Shown here in pieces: positions 36,374 to 47,526 of a stretch of 64,000 bases of DNA (the stretch's first letter is position 1; every line of letters begins with the position of its first letter). The position numbers and the translations under genes were made by a program. The notes under the pieces were generated by a model that saw nothing but the letters and a program-made list of their open reading frames with translations, was not told the origin of the DNA and ran no database searches. Location: assembly GCF_037113525.1 (NCBI RefSeq), contig NZ_CP146963.1:1178001-1242000 (forward strand). Direction: 5' to 3'. Source of the DNA: Butyrivibrio fibrisolvens (GTDB lineage: Bacteria; Bacillota; Clostridia; Lachnospirales; Lachnospiraceae).

Positions 36374-37972
36374 TTACCTTCTAAACTGTGAGATGAACTC
36401 CCATGCATGCTCGCATGTGTGCTGGCGGCACTCATGCTGCTGACCACTGATACTTGCAAAAGCTGTGCGGCATACACCGTCTTCACTATCGAAGTAGCGG
36501 ATAGTCAGATCGCTATCCCTTGTATCATCGTGGAATACTTCTACGCGGTCACCCTTCTTGCCATAAATCTTGTCTTCCCAGCTGTCTTTCTTATCAAAGT
36601 CGACATCCTCGAAAGTCTCCTTGCACTTATTGACCTTAGCTGCATACTGAACTCTTTCAATACACTGCTTAGCCTGGCATGGAAGCTCAGGAAGAGGAGA
36701 TTCTTCTCCGCCTGAATAGAAAAGCGGAACAGAAACTGTTGTATTGATCCTGTCTCCGATATCCTCGAAGAAGAGATTCTGTCCTTTTGGGAAGAGAGCA
36801 CTTGCAGGCATAAGACCGGCAAATACATCAGGATATTCCTGGAACATATCCCATGACTTTCCGCTTCCCATTGAGAATCCTGTGCCATAGATACGGTGCT
36901 CATCGATAGGGTATCTCTTTTTAAGGCCTTCGATGAACTCGATAACCTCTGTTGCAGATACAGCAAGATGATTGTCGATAGCTACGTACAGGAAGCCGTA
37001 TTTATGAGCAACCTCATACCATCCTGATACGAATGTCAGGAACATAGCTGTATCTCCGCCGCCATGGAAGCCAAGTACAAGCGGTACTTTGGATCCGTCC
37101 ATGATCTCTTTGTTGTACCATGCAAAATAACCGATCTTGTGCTCAGTAGTATCCTTGTAAATACCCCTGTTATCAGTAGATGTCTTAACTGTGATAACTC
37201 CAACATCTTCATTCATGCCAAGTTCTTCAAAATCAGGCTCGATCTGCATATTGCCGCACCATCTCTTGAACTTTTTGACAAAAGAGTTAAAGTCCTTTTC
37301 ATATTCAGCGCTGTCCTTAACAAGAAGATATTCGCAGCCCTTGAAAGCATTGTTAACTTCTGCAGAATTACCAACGCTAAGAATCGCAATGTCTTTTCTT
37401 GAAACTTCAGGAACTACGCTAAGTCTCTCCATAGAGCACATGGAAGGTGTGATCTCGCCAGGTCCCCAGAGATACTGACCATCAGTAGTCTTCAAAAGAT
37501 TTTTGGCCACATAATCAGCGGACTTTCCATAGCTGTAGATATCAGCTCTGAAGATGGCGCCTCTTATGTAGTAGCCCATAAACTGCTTGCTGATAAAATC
37601 ATCCCATTCAACGATGCCATCCTCATAAACAGGATACATCTTTACATAAGAGATAACTTCCTTATAAAGCTCATCTGTAGCATTGTCCCAGCCGCCTTCG
37701 CAGGTAGGATATATGAAGAGTACGCTTGTATCATACTTTGCAGCGATCTTTTCAAGTCCGCTTTCTTTTGCAAATGCGACAGCATCTTCCTTAGTTCTTT
37801 TGTCTTCTTCAAATATCAGAAGAAGAGGTGCTCTGAAAGTATAGTCGTTAGCTTTGCTATCGATATCATTTACAGGCACATAAGCCGTTAAGTGATAGTT
37901 TTCGAATTCATGTTCCCAATATTTACCGCCATCAGACAGTGTCTCGACAACGGGTCTTTCTTTTAATCCCAT
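36374..37972 (-). CDS. Alpha/beta-hydrolase esterase (copy 2)
   Basis: The 532-residue protein is the same as that of 8966-10564, with GFSMGS nucleophile Ser367. The start at 37972 again follows GGGAGG. The divergent gap to 38219 is as in copy 1. Confidence 0.75.
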   Translation of the reverse strand: MGLKERPVVETLSDGGKYWEHEFENYHLTAYVPVNDIDSKANDYTFRAPLLLIFEEDKRTKEDAVAFAKESGLEKIAAKYDTSVLFIYPTCEGGWDNATDELYKEVISYVKMYPVYEDGIVEWDDFISKQFMGYYIRGAIFRADIYSYGKSADYVAKNLLKTTDGQYLWGPGEITPSMCSMERLSVVPEVSRKDIAILSVGNSAEVNNAFKGCEYLLVKDSAEYEKDFNSFVKKFKRWCGNMQIEPDFEELGMNEDVGVITVKTSTDNRGIYKDTTEHKIGYFAWYNKEIMDGSKVPLVLGFHGGGDTAMFLTFVSGWYEVAHKYGFLYVAIDNHLAVSATEVIEFIEGLKKRYPIDEHRIYGTGFSMGSGKSWDMFQEYPDVFAGLMPASALFPKGQNLFFEDIGDRINTTVSVPLFYSGGEESPLPELPCQAKQCIERVQYAAKVNKCKETFEDVDFDKKDSWEDKIYGKKGDRVEVFHDDTRDSDLTIRYFDSEDGVCRTAFASISGQQHECRQHTCEHAWEFISQFRR

Positions 37973-38219
37973 TTTTGCTAACCTCCCATAAGATGATTCT
38001 AAATTCAATATAAACCAGATACTGACTGCAATCTTATTATTTAATGACAATAATTTCTTATTTTTTGCGTCTTTATTTAACCCCTTAAAATAAATCAAAA
38101 ATATAATTTAGAACTGAAAATTATTATGTATATGTCGATATACAATTTGTAGGTATTTGTTCAGGGGTTTTTAAACATATTTTGCAGGGAAAAAATAAGC
38201 TGTTTCATGGGTCATACTT

Positions 38220-40331
38220 ATGAAAAATCGCGATAAAAACGGATGGATCATCGGAATAATGGTATTTATCATTACTATTATTCTAAACCTGCTTCTTGGG
38301 TTTATATGTATAAAGATAGGGCTTCCGCCACTTTTAGCTATAGCAGGATCGATGGCTATAGCTATTTTGGCTGGGTATATGCCGGCTGTATGGGTTGTTC
38401 TTATAAGCAATCTGATCTTAAGCTATTTTATAAATGATTTTCTTAATTATTCTCTTATTAATATTCTTATCATCATTGTTACGGCGTATTATGCCCAAAA
38501 GGGACATTTTAAGAAGCTGTCTAAAATTCTAAGCTATATCATTCTGACATCTTTGATCAGCGCAGTCGTAAGTACACTTATCGTTATAGAGACCGGCGGA
38601 GTAGATGAAACTGTGCTTGAGAGTAACATTATCGTAAACGATGTTACACCTTCCCCTTTGGGAATGCTTGCCATATCATCGCTTATCATCCTCGTGACTG
38701 CGATTCCTTCACAGGTAATATGTCTTTTGCTTTCTTTTCTCATAGTTAAAATATTGCCTGATAATATCAAAGATATCCTGAAGAAATTTGGATGGCTCCA
38801 AAAGCCCATAGACGATGATGAGCTTGAGCGTCTTGAGAAGACAAAGACCAGGATTATATCCACAAAAACAGTATTTATCATAGCTATTATTTCAACATGT
38901 CTTACAGTTCTTTTGTTTGTAGCAGCAATTGGAACACGTCTTTTTATCAATCACACCAAGCAGGAGCATGAAAAAATTGCTGTTGGCGTATCGGAAATGA
39001 TAGCAGGGATCGTTAATGGAAACAGGATAGACGAGTATATTGCAAGCGGAGGCCAGGGGCCGGAATATGAAAAGATAGTAGCAGAGCTTGAAGCCATCCG
39101 AGATGTTTCTAATGATATAGAATACGTCTATGTTTACAAGATATTGCCGGATGGATGCCATGTGGTTTTTGACCTTGATACAGATGAAGTGGAAGCAGCA
39201 GATGTTGGTGAAGTTGTCCCATTTGACCCGACTTTTGAAAAGTATGTTCCAACTCTTTTAGAAGGAGGTGAAATTGAGACCTTTGTTTCCGATGATTATT
39301 ATGGCTGGCTATTAACATCTTATACACCTGTTCATAATTCGCTTGGCGAAACTGTATGCTATGCAGGATGCGATATTTCTATGGAATATCTGTCAAGCTA
39401 TACAAGACAGTTCTTTATACGCCTTTTGATCATGTGCATTGGAATCATCATAGTCATCATAGTTACAGGTCTTTGGATAGCTAAGTTCAGGATCATCTAT
39501 CCTGTTAAATCCATGGTGGAACGTGCCAGATTCTTTAATTATGATAGCGAAGAAGCCAGAAAGACTAACGTTGAACTTCTTGAAGATCTGGAGATTTGCA
39601 CAGGCGATGAGATCGAAAGACTCTATAATTCTTTTTTACAGGTCACTAAAGACAGTATGAAGAGCTTTAGTACCATGCAGCAAAAGTCAGATTACATTGA
39701 GAAGGTCCAGACTAATCTCATCGTCATCCTTGCAGATATGGTTGAAAACAGGGATGAATCAACTGGTGATCATATCAAAAAGACATCCATGTATACGCTT
39801 ATAATCATGAGACAGATGAAAAAAGAGGGGATGCATACACGCATTCTTACAGATGAATTTATAGATAATGTATATAAGTCAGCACCTCTTCATGATATAG
39901 GAAAGATAAGAATTACTGATTCAATACTTAATAAACCTGGAAAACTTACTCCTGAAGAATTTGAGATCATGAAGCTTCACTCGGCTTATGGCGGCGAGAT
40001 CATAAATAAGCTTATAGAGTCGCTTACTCAGGCAAGTTACCTTGAGGTTGCAAGGGATATAGCTCTATATCATCACGAAAGATGGGATGGCACAGGATAT
40101 CCGGAAGGCCTTAAAGGAGAAGATATACCACTTTCTGCAAGGATAATGGCTGTTGCGGATGTATTTGATGCTCTTATCTCTGAAAGAGTATATAAAAAGG
40201 CATTTACCTTTGAAAAAGCTGTGGAGATCATTCAGGAAGAGTCAGGAACACATTTTGATCCGGATGTTGTAAAAGCTTTTATAGATGCTATAGATGAAGT
40301 GAGAGAAACCGCGAAACTTCAGAAACGATAG
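38220..40331 (+). CDS. Membrane HD-GYP phosphodiesterase, paralog A (copy 2)
   Basis: The 703-residue product is the same as that of 10812-12923; HDIGK and GTGYPEG are present. Confidence 0.9.
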   Translation: MKNRDKNGWIIGIMVFIITIILNLLLGFICIKIGLPPLLAIAGSMAIAILAGYMPAVWVVLISNLILSYFINDFLNYSLINILIIIVTAYYAQKGHFKKLSKILSYIILTSLISAVVSTLIVIETGGVDETVLESNIIVNDVTPSPLGMLAISSLIILVTAIPSQVICLLLSFLIVKILPDNIKDILKKFGWLQKPIDDDELERLEKTKTRIISTKTVFIIAIISTCLTVLLFVAAIGTRLFINHTKQEHEKIAVGVSEMIAGIVNGNRIDEYIASGGQGPEYEKIVAELEAIRDVSNDIEYVYVYKILPDGCHVVFDLDTDEVEAADVGEVVPFDPTFEKYVPTLLEGGEIETFVSDDYYGWLLTSYTPVHNSLGETVCYAGCDISMEYLSSYTRQFFIRLLIMCIGIIIVIIVTGLWIAKFRIIYPVKSMVERARFFNYDSEEARKTNVELLEDLEICTGDEIERLYNSFLQVTKDSMKSFSTMQQKSDYIEKVQTNLIVILADMVENRDESTGDHIKKTSMYTLIIMRQMKKEGMHTRILTDEFIDNVYKSAPLHDIGKIRITDSILNKPGKLTPEEFEIMKLHSAYGGEIINKLIESLTQASYLEVARDIALYHHERWDGTGYPEGLKGEDIPLSARIMAVADVFDALISERVYKKAFTFEKAVEIIQEESGTHFDPDVVKAFIDAIDEVRETAKLQKR

Positions 40332-40351
40332 AATACGTAGGATGATGGTAT

Positions 40352-42466
40352 ATGAATAAAGCTGTCATAAAAAACAGGTTAAAAGTTCTGGCTATAATCA
40401 TACCTATTATTTTGCTCAACTTCATAATAAATATTGTTTCTATGAAAATAGGAATGATACCAATCCTGGGTCTTGCCGGGTCTATGGTTATTGCCATTTT
40501 ATCCGGATATTTTCTGAGCGTATGGGTAGTTATTATTACGCAGCTACTGACATCGATGTTTTATTCGGCTTATATCTACTATAGTATCGTAAATATTCTT
40601 TGTGTTATTTTACTTACTCATTATCATAAAAAGGGACTGCTTAATAAAAAGCTTGGCATGGCATCATATCTTGTTTTGAATGCCGTTATCAATTCGCTTG
40701 TTACATTTCTGATAGAAAGCGGAGCAGGACATACCGACCCTGATCTTTTTGAGATCAATCCCTTCTATTCATTTATTGGTTCTCTTTCTATAAGCATATT
40801 TGCCAAAGCTTTTATTATCGTATTTACGTCATCTATCGTATTTATTTTTATAGATGTTTTGATAGCTCTTGGAATAGTAAGGATCATTCCACAGAACGTC
40901 AAAGATTACTTTGAAAAATATGCTTGGCTTCAAAAGCCTGTTAATAGCGATGAACTTGCCAAGATCAATAACAGTGAGACCAGAAAGACCAGGATAAACA
41001 ATGCTTTTGCGGTGTCGCTTGTAATGACCTGTCTGACAATTCTTGTTGTAGTTGCCTATGAGGCAAGTTCTCTTTTTGTAAGCCAGACCAAGGATGAACA
41101 CCGCACCCTTGCTGTTGGTATTTCGAAGATGGTTGCAAGCAATATAGATGGAGACTGGGTTGAAGATTATATTAAGAGTGAGGGCAAGAGCAGAGAATAT
41201 AAAAAAATAGTTGCAAAACTTGAGAAAATCAGAGCGATTTCTGATGATATTGAATACATTTATGTATATAAGATGATGCCGGATGGATGCCACGTTGTAT
41301 TTGACCTTGATACTGAAGCTATGGCAGCTTCAAAGCCCGGAGATATAATGGAATATAGTGAGGCCTTTGTACCTTATATCACAGATCTTCTTGAGGGAAA
41401 AGAAATTGAGCCTGTTGAATCAAATAGCTTTTATGGCTGGCTCCTTTCTGCATATACACCTGTCTATAATTCCAAAGGCGAGACTACGTGCTATGCAGGC
41501 GTTGATGTATCCATGAAATATCTTGAAAAATACACCAGAGATTTTATGGTACGTCTTCTTATCATGTGCTCAGGAATAATAATAGTTGTCATAATAACCG
41601 GTCTGTGGACAGCAAGATACAGGGTTGTCTACCCGGTTGATTCTATGGTAGCTACAGCAAGGCGCTTTAGATATGATAGCGAAGAAGCAAGAAAAGCTAA
41701 TGTTGAGCGTATGGCAGAGCTTGATATTCGTACCGGCGATGAGATAGAAAGACTCTATAATTCTTTTATCCAGGTTACTAAAGACAGTGTAAAAAGCTTT
41801 GGCAAGATGTGCCAAAAGTCTGAATATATCGAGCAGATGCAGTCTGACCTTATCATAATCCTTGCTGATATGGTTGAAAACAGAGACGAATCAACAGGCG
41901 ATCATATAAGGAAGACATCAATGTATACTCTCATTGTTATGAATCAGATGAGAAGGATGGGAATTTATTCCGGTATCCTGGATGATGATTACATTGACAA
42001 TGTTATTAAGTCTGCCCCTCTGCACGATATAGGTAAGATCAAGATTCCTGATGCGATCCTTAATAAGCCGGGCAAACTATCTCCGGAAGAATTTGAAGTG
42101 ATGAAAAAACACTCTGTCTATGGCAAAGAGATAATAGATGAACTCATAGAATCCTTAACTGAAGCAAGCTATCTTGAAATTGCCGGTGATATAGCTTTAT
42201 ATCATCATGAAAGATGGGATGGAACAGGATATCCTGAAGGGCTTAAAGGTGAAGAAATACCGCTTTCTGCAAGGATCATGGCTATTGCAGATGTATTTGA
42301 TGCGCTTGTTTCTGAAAGAGTATATAAAAAGGCCTTTTCTTTTGAACAAGCAATGGACATCATTCGTGAAGAATCCGGAACCCATTTTGATCCCCGCATT
42401 GTCAGAGCCTTTATGGCGGTAGAAGATGAAGTAAGGGAAACAGCTCAAAAGTTTCATGATCGTTAA
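40352..42466 (+). CDS. Membrane HD-GYP phosphodiesterase, paralog B (copy 2)
   Basis: The 704-residue product is the same as that of 12944-15058, again starting 20 bases after paralog A. Confidence 0.9.
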   Translation: MNKAVIKNRLKVLAIIIPIILLNFIINIVSMKIGMIPILGLAGSMVIAILSGYFLSVWVVIITQLLTSMFYSAYIYYSIVNILCVILLTHYHKKGLLNKKLGMASYLVLNAVINSLVTFLIESGAGHTDPDLFEINPFYSFIGSLSISIFAKAFIIVFTSSIVFIFIDVLIALGIVRIIPQNVKDYFEKYAWLQKPVNSDELAKINNSETRKTRINNAFAVSLVMTCLTILVVVAYEASSLFVSQTKDEHRTLAVGISKMVASNIDGDWVEDYIKSEGKSREYKKIVAKLEKIRAISDDIEYIYVYKMMPDGCHVVFDLDTEAMAASKPGDIMEYSEAFVPYITDLLEGKEIEPVESNSFYGWLLSAYTPVYNSKGETTCYAGVDVSMKYLEKYTRDFMVRLLIMCSGIIIVVIITGLWTARYRVVYPVDSMVATARRFRYDSEEARKANVERMAELDIRTGDEIERLYNSFIQVTKDSVKSFGKMCQKSEYIEQMQSDLIIILADMVENRDESTGDHIRKTSMYTLIVMNQMRRMGIYSGILDDDYIDNVIKSAPLHDIGKIKIPDAILNKPGKLSPEEFEVMKKHSVYGKEIIDELIESLTEASYLEIAGDIALYHHERWDGTGYPEGLKGEEIPLSARIMAIADVFDALVSERVYKKAFSFEQAMDIIREESGTHFDPRIVRAFMAVEDEVRETAQKFHDR

Positions 42467-42481
42467 TTTTTTCTAAAAATA

Positions 42482-42510
42482 TTGAACTTCTGTAAAAAAA
42501 ATAGTAGTAT
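42482..42510 (+). promoter_or_regulatory. Candidate folate operon promoter (copy 2)
   Basis: TTGAAC, 17 bases, TAGTAT, as at 15074-15102. Confidence 0.5.
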
Positions 42511-42555
42511 TAGTGGCGAAGAAGCCAAAGACCATTTGGTCAAATAATAATAAAT

Positions 42556-42652
42556 GCAGAGTAGATTTCAAAGCGTTAAGTGCCAGGTGAACAGGGAGTT
42601 GTCACTTGGACGAAAAGACATGTCTTGCGGTTTTGAAGTCGCATCCCGCTGC
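42556..42652 (+). promoter_or_regulatory. Tetrahydrofolate riboswitch (copy 2)
   Basis: All conserved aptamer elements are unchanged from 15148-15244, including the alternative GCTGCT/AGCAGC pairing ahead of the folC ribosome-binding site. Confidence 0.9.
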
Positions 42653-42723
42653 TACATACCACAGGATTAGCAATATACCTTTTTATGTAGCCAAAGGACG
42701 AGCAGCATAAGGAGGTTTTTTTA

Positions 42724-44148
42724 TTGCATATGATGAACTATGATGAAGCTCTAAGTTACATTGAATCAATCGAGAAGTTCGGCATAGACTTAGGCCTTGA
42801 CAGGATGAAAGAGCTTATGAGGCGCCTTGGTGATCCTCAGGACAAGCTACGGTATGTCCATGTTGCCGGAACTAATGGAAAAGGCTCTACAGTTGCCTTT
42901 ATATCTAATATCCTGATGGCAGCAGGGTATAAAACCGGTATCTACATTTCCCCATCTCTTGACAGATTTACAAAAAGAATACAGGTTGACGGCAAAGAAA
43001 TAGACAAGGAAGTTCTGGCGCAGCTTACCCAGAAGGTCAAAGATGCTGCTGACAGCATGGCAGAGGACGGACTGTCTGTTCCTACAGAATTTGAGCAGGT
43101 CAATGCCATTGCCTTTTTATACTATGAGCATGAAAAGTGCGACTTTGTAGTACTTGAAGTCGGCCTTGGCGGAAGGATGGACTCAACTAATGTTATAAAG
43201 GTGCCGGAAGTAGCAGTCATCGCGTCTATAAGCTTTGATCACATGCAGTACCTTGGCAACACCCTTCCTGAGATAGCAGGAGAGAAAGCCGGGATCATGA
43301 AAGAAGGCGGCGACGTTGTTGTATACGACCAGGCGCCGGAAGTTATGGAAGTGTTCAAGAAGGTCGCAGATGAAAGAGGCTGCAGGTTATACGTATCAGG
43401 TAAGCCGAAGGATGACAAGGCTGTAAAGTATGACCTTACGGGGCAGGATTTTATATTTGAACTTGATAACAGTAAGGCTTCTGGTAATCGGATTTTATAT
43501 AACGATAGCCCTTATGTTGGAAATGAGATAGATTCTGATAATAAGTCAGATACCTTTAGTGACACTTTTTCTAATTCCGGTAATAAGGTGAGTGAATCAT
43601 ATCATATTAGATTACTTGGAGAATATCAGATAAAAAATGCTTCACTTGCTATAACTGCTGCACTTATCCTGCAAAGTAAAGGATTTGATCAGATAACAGA
43701 TAGAGCTATTAAAGAAGGTTTAAGTAATACTTGTTGGGAAGGCAGATTTGAACTTTTACAGGATAACCCAAAGGTTATCGTAGACGGAGCACATAATCCT
43801 GACGGAATAAAGGTACTTGTTTCAAGTCTTAAGCGCCTTTTCCCAGATAAGAAGATCGTGTTTATAGCAGGTGTTCTTGCAGATAAAGATTATAAGAGCA
43901 TGATGGCACAGATAGCTCCTATTGGAAAGATATTCCATACCATCACGCCGCCTAACAGCAGGGCGCTTTCTGCGGGGGACCTTGCAGATACTTTCAAAGA
44001 GCTTGGAGCAGATGCAGTTTCTCATGAAAGTGTAGAAGAAGCACTTGATGCGGCGCTTCATAATGCTCTGGAAGACGATGTTATATGTGCTTTTGGATCA
44101 CTGTATTATATTGGCGAAGTCAGGAAGCTTATCTTGAAAGAGATTTGA
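42724..44148 (+). CDS. folC: FolC (copy 2)
   Basis: The 474-residue folylpolyglutamate/dihydrofolate synthase is the same as that of 15316-16740, with TTG start after AAGGAGG. Confidence 0.93.
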   Translation: MHMMNYDEALSYIESIEKFGIDLGLDRMKELMRRLGDPQDKLRYVHVAGTNGKGSTVAFISNILMAAGYKTGIYISPSLDRFTKRIQVDGKEIDKEVLAQLTQKVKDAADSMAEDGLSVPTEFEQVNAIAFLYYEHEKCDFVVLEVGLGGRMDSTNVIKVPEVAVIASISFDHMQYLGNTLPEIAGEKAGIMKEGGDVVVYDQAPEVMEVFKKVADERGCRLYVSGKPKDDKAVKYDLTGQDFIFELDNSKASGNRILYNDSPYVGNEIDSDNKSDTFSDTFSNSGNKVSESYHIRLLGEYQIKNASLAITAALILQSKGFDQITDRAIKEGLSNTCWEGRFELLQDNPKVIVDGAHNPDGIKVLVSSLKRLFPDKKIVFIAGVLADKDYKSMMAQIAPIGKIFHTITPPNSRALSAGDLADTFKELGADAVSHESVEEALDAALHNALEDDVICAFGSLYYIGEVRKLILKEI

Positions 44149-44255
44149 TACTGATCAGATATGAGAGTTTTGTTGGATGATTACTATATTAATAATAATG
44201 GATTTAATTGATATAGATTTGGAAATATAAGAATCTATAGGATTTGGAGGCTGTT

Positions 44256-44810
44256 TTGGACGATAATAAGATTAAAGAAGGCGTACGACTTATACTCGAG
44301 GGTATAGGTGAAGATATAAACAGAGAGGGACTTTTAGAAACTCCCGACAGAATCGCAAGAATGTATCATGAGCTGGCAGCAGGCTATTCAGAAGACCCTG
44401 CCGAGCACCTTGCCAAGCGCTTCCATGTGGAGACCTCAGATATGGTAGTAGAGAAGGATATTCCTCTTTACTCATTCTGCGAGCATCACATGCTTCCGTT
44501 TTATGGAACAGCGACAGTTGCTTACATTCCTGATGGAGAGGTTGTTGGTCTTAGTAAGATTGCCCGCACAGTAGACTGCTTTGCAAAGCGTTTTCAGGTT
44601 CAGGAAAGACTTACCGCCCAGATAGCAGATGCTTTTGTCAAAGAGCTTCATCCAAAGGGAGTCATGGTCCTTGTAGAAGCAGAGCACATGTGCATGACCA
44701 TGCGTGGAATTCGTAAGCCTGGAACTAAGACAGTCACTGTTGTGACAAGAGGAGATTTTGAAAATAATAAAGATCTCCAGGATACTTTTTATCGCATGAT
44801 AGGTAGATAA
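44256..44810 (+). CDS. folE: FolE, GTP cyclohydrolase I (copy 2)
   Basis: The 184-residue enzyme is the same as that of 16848-17402, with TTG start 5 bases after GGAGG. Confidence 0.95.
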   Translation: MDDNKIKEGVRLILEGIGEDINREGLLETPDRIARMYHELAAGYSEDPAEHLAKRFHVETSDMVVEKDIPLYSFCEHHMLPFYGTATVAYIPDGEVVGLSKIARTVDCFAKRFQVQERLTAQIADAFVKELHPKGVMVLVEAEHMCMTMRGIRKPGTKTVTVVTRGDFENNKDLQDTFYRMIGR

Positions 44811-44922
44811 AAGCAGGCGGAAGATATTGATTCAAATTATCTTAAGATAGTGAATCAGATGATTTGAAGATTTAGATCAGAATACATTTCTTAAAGAATC
44901 AGATCAGCAAATAGGGATAAAT

Positions 44923-45435
44923 ATGATCAGAAAAGCTGAAATAGATACGCTTCCCAGATGCCAGAAGATATTTGAACATCCTCTTTATAAAAAACATTTT
45001 GGAAATCTGCAAAAACTAGAAGCAGACAGGATCTTTTGCCGGCATACCTTTGAGCATTTTATGGATGTTGCAAGGATTGCTTATATTATGAATCTGGAGA
45101 AGGGGCTTGGGATATCAAGAGAAATCATATATGCTACAGCGCTTCTACATGATATAGGAAGAGATGAGCAATACGAAAATGGAACTCCTCATGATAAGGC
45201 AAGTGCAGATATTTCACGTTGTATACTACCTGAATGCGGATTTAATGATGATGAGATTGATCTTATAATTGTGGCTATCATGTCTCATAGAGGGTCAGGT
45301 AAACTATCTGATAAAATGACGCTTTCAGAAATAATCTATATAGCAGACAAGGCGTCACGCCAGTGCTTCATGTGTAAAGCTCAAGATGAATGCAACTGGA
45401 GTATGGATAAACGTAATCTTGAAATAAATATATAA
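44923..45435 (+). CDS. HD-domain hydrolase in folate operon (copy 2)
   Basis: The 170-residue protein is the same as that of 17515-18027, with all HD metal ligands present. Confidence 0.75.
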   Translation: MIRKAEIDTLPRCQKIFEHPLYKKHFGNLQKLEADRIFCRHTFEHFMDVARIAYIMNLEKGLGISREIIYATALLHDIGRDEQYENGTPHDKASADISRCILPECGFNDDEIDLIIVAIMSHRGSGKLSDKMTLSEIIYIADKASRQCFMCKAQDECNWSMDKRNLEINI

Positions 45436-45475
45436 CTGAAATTTTGCATAAATAAAATAAACTAAAACTTTGAAT

Positions 45476-45548
45476 ATTCCTGAGGATGGCAGCATATAAA
45501 TGATTTTCATGACAAGAAAATCATTTATATGCTGCCATCCTCAGGAAT
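45476..45548 (+). repeat. Perfect 32-bp inverted repeat before folP (copy 2)
   Basis: Arms 45476-45507 and 45517-45548 remain exact complements, so the stem is unchanged from 18068-18140. Confidence 0.9.
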
Positions 45549-45585
45549 ACGCGACAACTTAGGCAATTCTAATGGAGGAATCGAC

Positions 45586-46521
45586 ATGAAGATCGGTAAT
45601 AGAGAATTTGATTTAAGAGGCGGCGCTGCCTCAGAATATAAATGCTATATAATGGGTATCCTCAATGTTACACCGGACTCCTTTTTTGACGGAGGTAAGT
45701 GGAACAATTTGGATAGCGCAAGAGCACATGTGGCTCAGATGATAGAAGAAGGCGCTGATATCATTGATGTTGGTGGAGAATCTACAAGACCCGGACATGA
45801 GCAGATATCAATTAAGGAAGAAATTGACAGAGTTGTACCTTTCATAGAGATGATCAAAAAGGAATTTGATATCCCTGTCTCCATCGACAGTTACAAGGCT
45901 GATGTAATAGAAGAGGCTTTGAAAGCCGGAGCAGACCTTGTTAATGACGTATGGGGCTTTAGATATGAGAAGTTCTATGGAGATGGACTTACTAAAGATT
46001 CTTTTTCTAAAGATGATCTTAGTAATGAAATAAGTGGCTCAGTCAATGCAGGCGGAAGCAGCATAGTTACAAAAATCGCGCAACTGACTGCAAGTTACGA
46101 CGTTCCATGCTGCCTAATGCACAACAGACCTGATACAGATTATACTAATTATATAGAAGATGTCATCAAAGATTTACAGGACTCAGTTGATATAGCTTTA
46201 AGAGCAGGCGTAAGCAAAGATAAGATCATCCTTGATCCCGGAATTGGATTTGCCAAGAACCTTGAGCAGAACCTAATCCTTACAAACAGACTTGAAGAGC
46301 TGATAGGGCTTGGATATCCTGTACTTCTTGCAACATCCAACAAATCCATGATAGGTCTTTCTCTTGACCTTCCTTCAGATCAGAGAGTAGAAGGAACTTT
46401 AGTAACAACAGTAATGGGCGTTATGAAGGGCGCATCTATGGTCAGAGTCCATAATATTAAAGAAAATAAACGCGCAATAGAAATGACGAGGGCAATTCTC
46501 AATGAGCAAAAGTGTATTTGA
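45586..46521 (+). CDS. folP: FolP, dihydropteroate synthase (copy 2)
   Basis: The 311-residue enzyme is the same as that of 18178-19113, including the extra Ser/Gly/Asp-rich insertion. Confidence 0.93.
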   Translation: MKIGNREFDLRGGAASEYKCYIMGILNVTPDSFFDGGKWNNLDSARAHVAQMIEEGADIIDVGGESTRPGHEQISIKEEIDRVVPFIEMIKKEFDIPVSIDSYKADVIEEALKAGADLVNDVWGFRYEKFYGDGLTKDSFSKDDLSNEISGSVNAGGSSIVTKIAQLTASYDVPCCLMHNRPDTDYTNYIEDVIKDLQDSVDIALRAGVSKDKIILDPGIGFAKNLEQNLILTNRLEELIGLGYPVLLATSNKSMIGLSLDLPSDQRVEGTLVTTVMGVMKGASMVRVHNIKENKRAIEMTRAILNEQKCI

Positions 46522-47332
46522 TAAGATAAGTATAAAGGGACTTGAAGTTTTTGCTAATCACGGAGTATATCCGGAAGAAAATAAGCTTGGACAGAAGTTC
46601 GTGGTTAATGCAACGCTTTATGTAGACACAAGGAAAGCCGGGCTTTCTGATGACCTTGACCTGTCGGTAAACTATGGCACAGTATGTCATCAGATCACAG
46701 AATTTCTGACAGCTAATACCTATAAGCTTATAGAAAGGGCGGCAGAAGAACTTTCAAGGCACCTCCTCATACAAAATCCCCTTGTTCAGGAGATAGATAT
46801 AGAAATTGAAAAGCCAGGTGCACCTATTGGCCTTCCACTTGAAACCGTAAGTGTCAAGATTCACAGAGGCTGGCACCAGGTTGCTATAGCGCTTGGAAGT
46901 AACATTGGAGATTCCAGGAAATATCTTGATGATGCTGTTCGTAGCATAGGAGAGCTTCCTGACACTGAAGTTCTTAAAGTGGCTTCTTATATAGTAACTA
47001 AGCCTTATGGCGGCGTTGAGCAGGATGACTTTCTTAATAGCGCTATGACTATAAGGACTTTATATACTCCGGAAGAGCTTCTTGATAAGCTCCATGAGAT
47101 TGAAAAAGAAGCAGGCCGCGAGCGCATAATCCACTGGGGCCCAAGAACACTTGATCTTGATATCCTTTTATATGATGATCTTGTACTTGATACTCCGGAT
47201 CTTACAATCCCGCATATTGAGATGCATTTACGCGATTTTGTACTAAGACCCCTTGCAGAGATCGCACCATGGCTTAGACACCCTGTATATGGCAAGACTG
47301 TGGCGCAGATGCTGAGTGAACTTAATAACTAA
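46502..47332 (+). CDS. folK: FolB-FolK fusion (copy 2)
   Basis: The 276-residue bifunctional enzyme is the same as that of 19094-19924, overlapping folP by 20 bases. Confidence 0.95.
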   Translation: MSKSVFDKISIKGLEVFANHGVYPEENKLGQKFVVNATLYVDTRKAGLSDDLDLSVNYGTVCHQITEFLTANTYKLIERAAEELSRHLLIQNPLVQEIDIEIEKPGAPIGLPLETVSVKIHRGWHQVAIALGSNIGDSRKYLDDAVRSIGELPDTEVLKVASYIVTKPYGGVEQDDFLNSAMTIRTLYTPEELLDKLHEIEKEAGRERIIHWGPRTLDLDILLYDDLVLDTPDLTIPHIEMHLRDFVLRPLAEIAPWLRHPVYGKTVAQMLSELNN

Positions 47333-47346
47333 ATAGTAACGATAAT

Positions 47347-47381
47347 AAATGAGTAGCAACTATAAGGATCGCTACTCATTT
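47347..47381 (+). terminator. Hairpin ending the folate operon (copy 2)
   Basis: AAATGAGTAGC / GCTACTCATTT, as at 19939-19973. Confidence 0.65.
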
Positions 47382-47382
47382 A

Positions 47383-47409
47383 TAAAATTTTGGCCATATT
47401 TACCGAGTT
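47383..47409 (+). promoter_or_regulatory. Candidate sigma-28 promoter (copy 2)
   Basis: TAAAATTT, 11 bases, ACCGAGTT, as at 19975-20001. Confidence 0.45.
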
Positions 47410-47418
47410 AATAAGAAA

Positions 47419-47511
47419 GAGCTTATCTTCGAGATATAAAGAAACAAAAGCTCAAATCCGAAATATAAGTGTAAGGCTTATATCGTAATTGGGTTTTTGT
47501 TTCTTTTTTTA
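47419..47511 (+). terminator. Terminator-like leader structure of chemotaxis receptor (copy 2)
   Basis: The 12-bp AAAGAAACAAAA / TTTTGTTTCTTT stem with inner hairpin and T-tract is unchanged from 20011-20103. Confidence 0.6.
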
Positions 47512-47526
47512 TCAAGGAGGGTGCCC